Shown here: in pieces, positions 60,742 to 64,000 of the stretch
Layout of the letters: each line of letters begins with the position of its first letter
Position numbering within the stretch: the stretch's first letter is position 1
Source of the DNA: DASSFZ01 sp035292585
GTDB lineage: Bacteria; Chloroflexota; Anaerolineae; Fen-1058
DNA length: 64,000 nucleotides
Assembly: GCA_035292585.1 (NCBI GenBank)
Contig: DATDPU010000013.1
Span: 181,529-245,528 of the forward strand
Direction of reading: 5' to 3'
The notes under the pieces: model-generated
Seen by the model: the letters and a program-made list of their open reading frames with translations, nothing else
The model's database searches: none
What the model was told of the DNA's origin: nothing
Program-made: the position numbers and the translations under genes

Positions 60742-61656
60742 TCAGCCAACTTCTTCCCGCACGCTGATGCGCTCGTCGCGCAGCAGCGCTTCCAGGTTGA
60801 GAATGATGAGCATCTCTTTGGTCACGCCCTGGATGTACTCTTCCTTGGTCACGATCTGCGCGGCCAGCGGCGGCTTGATGTCGGCCAGCGGCACACTCGT
60901 CGCGCCCGCCACGTCATCGGCCAGGATGCCGACTTCCAGACCGGCGGCGTTGACCAGGATCACCTTCGTCAAAGCCGTCGCCGCGCGCTTCGGCACGCCG
61001 AAAAAACCGCGAATGTCGATGACGGAGTAAATCGAGCCCCGGATGTTGATGACGCCGACGACGAAGTCGGGCGTGCAGGGCACCGGGGTGACGTCGCGTA
61101 ACGGCTGAATTTCACGCACACAGTCGGTGGCAACACCGTAAGTTTCGCCCCCGAGCGAGAAGACGACCAAAGGCACGCCCTGCGTCGCGCCGGCTTGCGC
61201 CTCGGTAGACCGGGCCAGCGCCTTCGCCCGCTCCGTTAAAATCGATTGGGTTTTCTCAGCCGAGACACTCTTTTCACCCGAAGCCTGAGCTTTCAACCCG
61301 TCGAGGTGCCACGCCACCAGGGCCGAATTCAACGCCGTCGAGACGACATCGAAGGCGCTCCCGAAGCCGAGCGCGCGCTCGGCCTCGTGTCGCCGGCCTT
61401 GCAGCGCCAGTTCGAGAACCCCGGCTGCTTCCAGATGAAAGCTGGCGTGCAACTGTTTGATGGTTTGATAATGCGGCGACCCTTGCGCTTCCACGGGAAC
61501 CTGGTGGTATAGCCATTTTCCGAAGTCGCACTGGTTGTCCAGCCGGACCTGGCCGGGTCGAAAGTCACTCGCGCCGCCGTCCAGCGCTTGCCTCAGGCGC
61601 TCTTTCCACTTGCGATGCGCCATGAGGGCGCTCCTGATCTGAAGGGTCGTGGTCAT
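60742..61656 (-). CDS. CZB zinc-sensor domain fused to CheW
   Basis: The 304-residue protein has an N-terminal chemoreceptor zinc-binding (CZB) domain: AHRKWKERLRQAL, LDNQCDFGKWLY (Cys and the GKWL motif) and LHASFHLEA (His pair), residues about 13-105. A linker leads to a CheW domain (VVFSLGGETYGVATDCVREI, GVINIRGSIYSVIDIRGFFG, LADDVAG). CZB domains usually sit in chemoreceptors or diguanylate cyclases and sense Zn or hypochlorous acid. Fused to CheW, it would put a cytosolic sensor directly in the signalling array. Confidence 0.88.
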   Translation of the reverse strand: MTTTLQIRSALMAHRKWKERLRQALDGGASDFRPGQVRLDNQCDFGKWLYHQVPVEAQGSPHYQTIKQLHASFHLEAAGVLELALQGRRHEAERALGFGSAFDVVSTALNSALVAWHLDGLKAQASGEKSVSAEKTQSILTERAKALARSTEAQAGATQGVPLVVFSLGGETYGVATDCVREIQPLRDVTPVPCTPDFVVGVINIRGSIYSVIDIRGFFGVPKRAATALTKVILVNAAGLEVGILADDVAGATSVPLADIKPPLAAQIVTKEEYIQGVTKEMLIILNLEALLRDERISVREEVG

Positions 61657-61687
61657 CGATGTCTCAGCTCCTGCACTCGGCCATTGG

Positions 61688-63304
61688 CTAAGCGAGCTGT
61701 TCCAGGTGCGCATTGATCAGTTCGAGCAGGCGTCCTGCGTTGAGGCCGTCCCCTTCCGGGATGAGCATCTCGCGCGGCTTGCCATCCAACAGTTGCCGCA
61801 CGTTTTGGAGCGATTTGCGCGCGAGGGCGATCTCACCCTGCCGTTGATAGATCTGCGCCAGGTTGTAGTGCGCCAGGATGAATTGACGGTCGAGGTAGAT
61901 CGCCTTTTTCAGCGACTCCAGCGCCGGCTCCAGCAGGCCATTCTGCTGGTAGATCATCGAGAGGGTGTAGTAGGGTTCGGGCAGCAGCTTGTCGAGTTTG
62001 ATCGCGCGCTCACACCACTGCTGCGCTTCCCCCAGATCGCCCTGGTTGGCGTAAATCTTGCCCAACGTGTAGTACGCCGGCGTGAATCGGGCATCTTCAT
62101 CCAGCTTCCGATACAGGCAGCTCAGCGCCTTATCGATGCGGCCGGCGTGCAGGTGCTCAAGCGCGCGCGCATAGCGATCGGGTGCGGGCGGCTGGCCGGG
62201 TTGCGGCCCGGCGGGCGCTGTGACCGCTTGATCTACGGTCGCCCGAATGGCTGCCGGCTTGGGTTGAGCGGTGGCCGCGATCGGCTGCGAGGCTGCCGAA
62301 CTCGATTGGCGCCTCTCGGGCGGTGTGACGACGAACGGCGGCACGTGCGGCAACAATGGGCCGGTCGGCTTGAGCGGCACGCGCGGGGTCGCAGATTTCT
62401 GATAAACCACTGCTCCGGGGAAGTTGCGGGCGTCGAAGTCGCCGTAGAAAACCATGTTCGGCTCGGCCGGCCCCGGCATCAGCCAGCCGCCGTCGACCAG
62501 ACAAGTGTGGAAGTCATGCACCACCTTTACGGTGATCGTGGGATTGAAGTAAATCGTCACGTTGCGGCACAGGATCAAGTCCATCGCCGTGGTGTTGTTG
62601 GCGAGTGACGGATAGGGGTCGCCCACCAGGTTCAGGTAGTCGAAGGTTACCATCCGCTTGATCTCATCGCCGATCACCAACAGCTTGTCCTGCGGATGGA
62701 AGTAGGTCTCCTGGATGCGCTTATCGACGCCCCGGAACGACCAGGCGCTATACTGCCCGGCCTGCGCTTTGACCAGCGCCTCCCGATTGATATCGGTTGC
62801 CAGGATCAGGATGTTCCAACTGTCGAGATTGGGAATGAGCTCGCGCAAGAGGATGGCAAGCGAGTACGGTTCTTCGCCGGTCGCGCAGCCGGCGCTCCAG
62901 ATGCGAATCCGTCGAGACGAATGCCCCTGGCGTGACATGATTTCGGGCAGGATGTGTTTGGCCAGCGTAACAAAGTGACTGCTGTTCCGAAAAAAGTAGG
63001 TCTCGCCGACGGTCAACACGCTGATCAGGCGCTCCCACACCTCGCTGGTGGTCGAGTTATTCCGCAGCCGGGTGTAGAGCTGATCCAGGTTGGCGCACGA
63101 GCTGTCGTGCATCACCTGGGCCAGGCCCCGGCCCAAGATGGCGCGCTTGTCTTCGGGGAAATTCAACCCGATCCGCTCCAGGACGAAGTTTCGAAAGCGC
63201 TCGTAATCGGCCTGGGTGAACGGGATGCCCTTGCCGTTCGCTGGCGGGGCTTCAGTTGCGTTCACGCCAGGTTGCGCGAACGGGCGCAGCGGTTGCGTGG
63301 TCAT
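61688..63304 (-). CDS. cheR: Chemotaxis methyltransferase CheR with TPR tail
   Basis: The 538-residue protein: CheR N-terminal helices and SAM-dependent methyltransferase (GETYFFRNSSHF, RIWSAGCATGEEPYSLAI about 133-150, ILATDINREALVKA, DLILCRNVTIYF), a Pro/Ala-rich linker (about 320-390) and three to four TPR repeats (AYYTLGKIYANQGDLGEAQQ, PYYTLSMIYQQNGLLEPALE, AHYNLAQIYQRQGEIALARK). It methylates MCP glutamates; TPRs probably dock it to partners, as in Frz-type systems. It is between the two CheW genes. Confidence 0.96.
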   Translation of the reverse strand: MTTQPLRPFAQPGVNATEAPPANGKGIPFTQADYERFRNFVLERIGLNFPEDKRAILGRGLAQVMHDSSCANLDQLYTRLRNNSTTSEVWERLISVLTVGETYFFRNSSHFVTLAKHILPEIMSRQGHSSRRIRIWSAGCATGEEPYSLAILLRELIPNLDSWNILILATDINREALVKAQAGQYSAWSFRGVDKRIQETYFHPQDKLLVIGDEIKRMVTFDYLNLVGDPYPSLANNTTAMDLILCRNVTIYFNPTITVKVVHDFHTCLVDGGWLMPGPAEPNMVFYGDFDARNFPGAVVYQKSATPRVPLKPTGPLLPHVPPFVVTPPERRQSSSAASQPIAATAQPKPAAIRATVDQAVTAPAGPQPGQPPAPDRYARALEHLHAGRIDKALSCLYRKLDEDARFTPAYYTLGKIYANQGDLGEAQQWCERAIKLDKLLPEPYYTLSMIYQQNGLLEPALESLKKAIYLDRQFILAHYNLAQIYQRQGEIALARKSLQNVRQLLDGKPREMLIPEGDGLNAGRLLELINAHLEQLA

Positions 63305-63307
63305 GGT

Positions 63308-63790
63308 TTAGCGTGCTGCAACCTGTAGCGAATCAATATCTTCGTTGTCCGCCAACAGCGTGTTGGGATCGAGAATGAGCAACAGCCGGTCATCCAGTTT
63401 CCCTACGGCCGCCAGGTGCTGTAGTGCCACCCCGATCGCTTCCGGCGACTCGAGGCTGTCGGCCGGCAGCGTGAGCACTTCCGAGACGACGTCGACGATG
63501 AGGGCCAGCGTGCGATCGTTGGCGCGCGCGATCAACAGTTGCGTATTCAGATCGTGGGGCTGGGCCGCCAGCCCGCAGCGCTTGCGGGTATCGATGACGG
63601 GGATCACTTTGCCGCGCAGATTGATCATGCCCTCGACATACTCCGGCGTGTTCGGCGGACGGGTGACGGCCACCATGCGCACCACCTGCACGACGTTGGC
63701 GATATCGAGCGCGTAGTCCTGTTCGTCCAGCTTAAAGGTCAACAACTGCGCCGGTGTGGCTTGGGTCGCGCTCAACGTACCGGTTGTCAT
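63308..63790 (-). CDS. cheW: Chemotaxis adaptor CheW
   Basis: The 160-residue protein consists of a single CheW domain: LLTFKLDEQDYALDIANVVQ, NTPEYVEGMINLRGKVIPVI, RANDRTLALIVDVVSEVLTL. It couples the MCP to CheA. It is the first gene of the 20-kb minus-strand chemotaxis-motor cluster; the upstream 200 bp are repeats, and no clear promoter was seen. Confidence 0.95.
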   Translation of the reverse strand: MTTGTLSATQATPAQLLTFKLDEQDYALDIANVVQVVRMVAVTRPPNTPEYVEGMINLRGKVIPVIDTRKRCGLAAQPHDLNTQLLIARANDRTLALIVDVVSEVLTLPADSLESPEAIGVALQHLAAVGKLDDRLLLILDPNTLLADNEDIDSLQVAAR

Positions 63791-63816
63791 CTAACCCTCC
63801 TGGCTACAAAGTCATC

Positions 63817-64000
63817 CGTAGTGGCGACTTCAGTCGCTCGGCTGACGACTGAAGTCGCCACTCACCTTACGCAAAAGACCATTTCACCGCTGAGAACGCA
63901 CACTTGCCCCACGCTGCCGCGTAGCGGCAAGTGCGGGGAGAGCGCGGAGCGGATTTCCTAGCACATCTCTGCGTCCTCCGCGCCCTCTGCGGTAAAATCC
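63817..64000. repeat. Cluster of palindromic and heptamer repeats upstream of cheW
   Basis: In order: GTGGCGACTTCAGTCG...CGACTGAAGTCGCCAC palindrome (relative of the asd insertion), CACTCACCTTACGCA (also at about 27003-27017), the ACTTGCCCCACGC...GCGTAGCGGCAAGTGC unit (relative of the 1199 palindrome), then ACCGCTGAGAACGCA and GAGAGCGCGGAGCGG inverted by CTCTGCGTCCTCCGCGCCCTC at the window edge. Nothing coding was seen. Confidence 0.78.

Overview
The window reads as chromosomal DNA of a GC-rich, Chloroflexota-like bacterium (relatives of Caldilinea, Litorilinea or Anaerolineae). This placement is inferred from gene content: an archaellum-type motor in a bacterium, a plant-type cystathionine gamma-synthase, an LCP protein with LysM, PilN/PilO-like proteins with PPC and LysM domains, and very dense palindromic and heptanucleotide interspersed repeats. 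No rRNA, tRNA, CRISPR array, prophage or transposase gene was seen.

Positions 1-37.7 kb form an amino-acid biosynthesis supercluster. It begins with the end of a his operon (hisI partial, hisE, plus strand). Next, on the minus strand, comes a branched-chain operon (leader peptide, 55-aa ORF, ilvD, ilvB, ilvN, ilvC, leuA, 60-aa ORF, leuC, leuD). A PucR-type regulator and an aspartate-family unit (plant-type CGS, lysC, asd) follow, also on the minus strand, with the CGS behind a SAM-I riboswitch. On the plus strand are an aromatic operon (leader peptide, aroH, aroF, tyrA, aroA, aroE, aroC, aroK-aroB fusion, aroQ) and an isoleucine/leucine/phenylalanine unit (leader peptide, cimA, leuB, ilvE, pheA). 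Last is the minus-strand trp operon (T-box, trpE, G, D, C, F, B, A). The shikimate pathway to Phe, Tyr and Trp, and the routes to Leu, Ile (via citramalate) and Val, are essentially complete here. Five different cis-acting RNA or leader-peptide devices, not proteins, appear to control the transcription units: three short leader ORFs rich in the relevant amino acids and each followed by an intrinsic terminator, one SAM-I riboswitch and one Trp T-box.

Positions 37.8-43.2 kb hold envelope/pilus-type genes (PilO-like with LysM, PilN-like with PPC repeats, LCP with LysM) and a CpaE/TadZ-like receiver-ATPase. Positions 43.5-63.8 kb, all minus strand, look like one chemotaxis-motor supra-operon: cheW, cheR-TPR, CZB-cheW, an MCP, a LacI-type sensor with an MCP-like tail, cheA-REC, cheB, several receivers, a REC-HK-REC-HPt hybrid kinase, then REC-ArlH, ArlI, ArlJ, an unknown membrane protein and a prepilin peptidase. 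The last block is archaellum machinery, and its ArlH carries a receiver domain, suggesting direct chemotaxis input to the motor.

Across the window nearly every intergenic junction of the biosynthetic half is filled with degenerate 7-nt tandem repeats or short palindromes. The same repeats have entered genes in frame (asd, tyrA, aroB, trpC, trpF, CGS, the hybrid kinase, the N-terminus of aroQ) and even the T-box leader. A 151-bp MITE-like element occurs twice.
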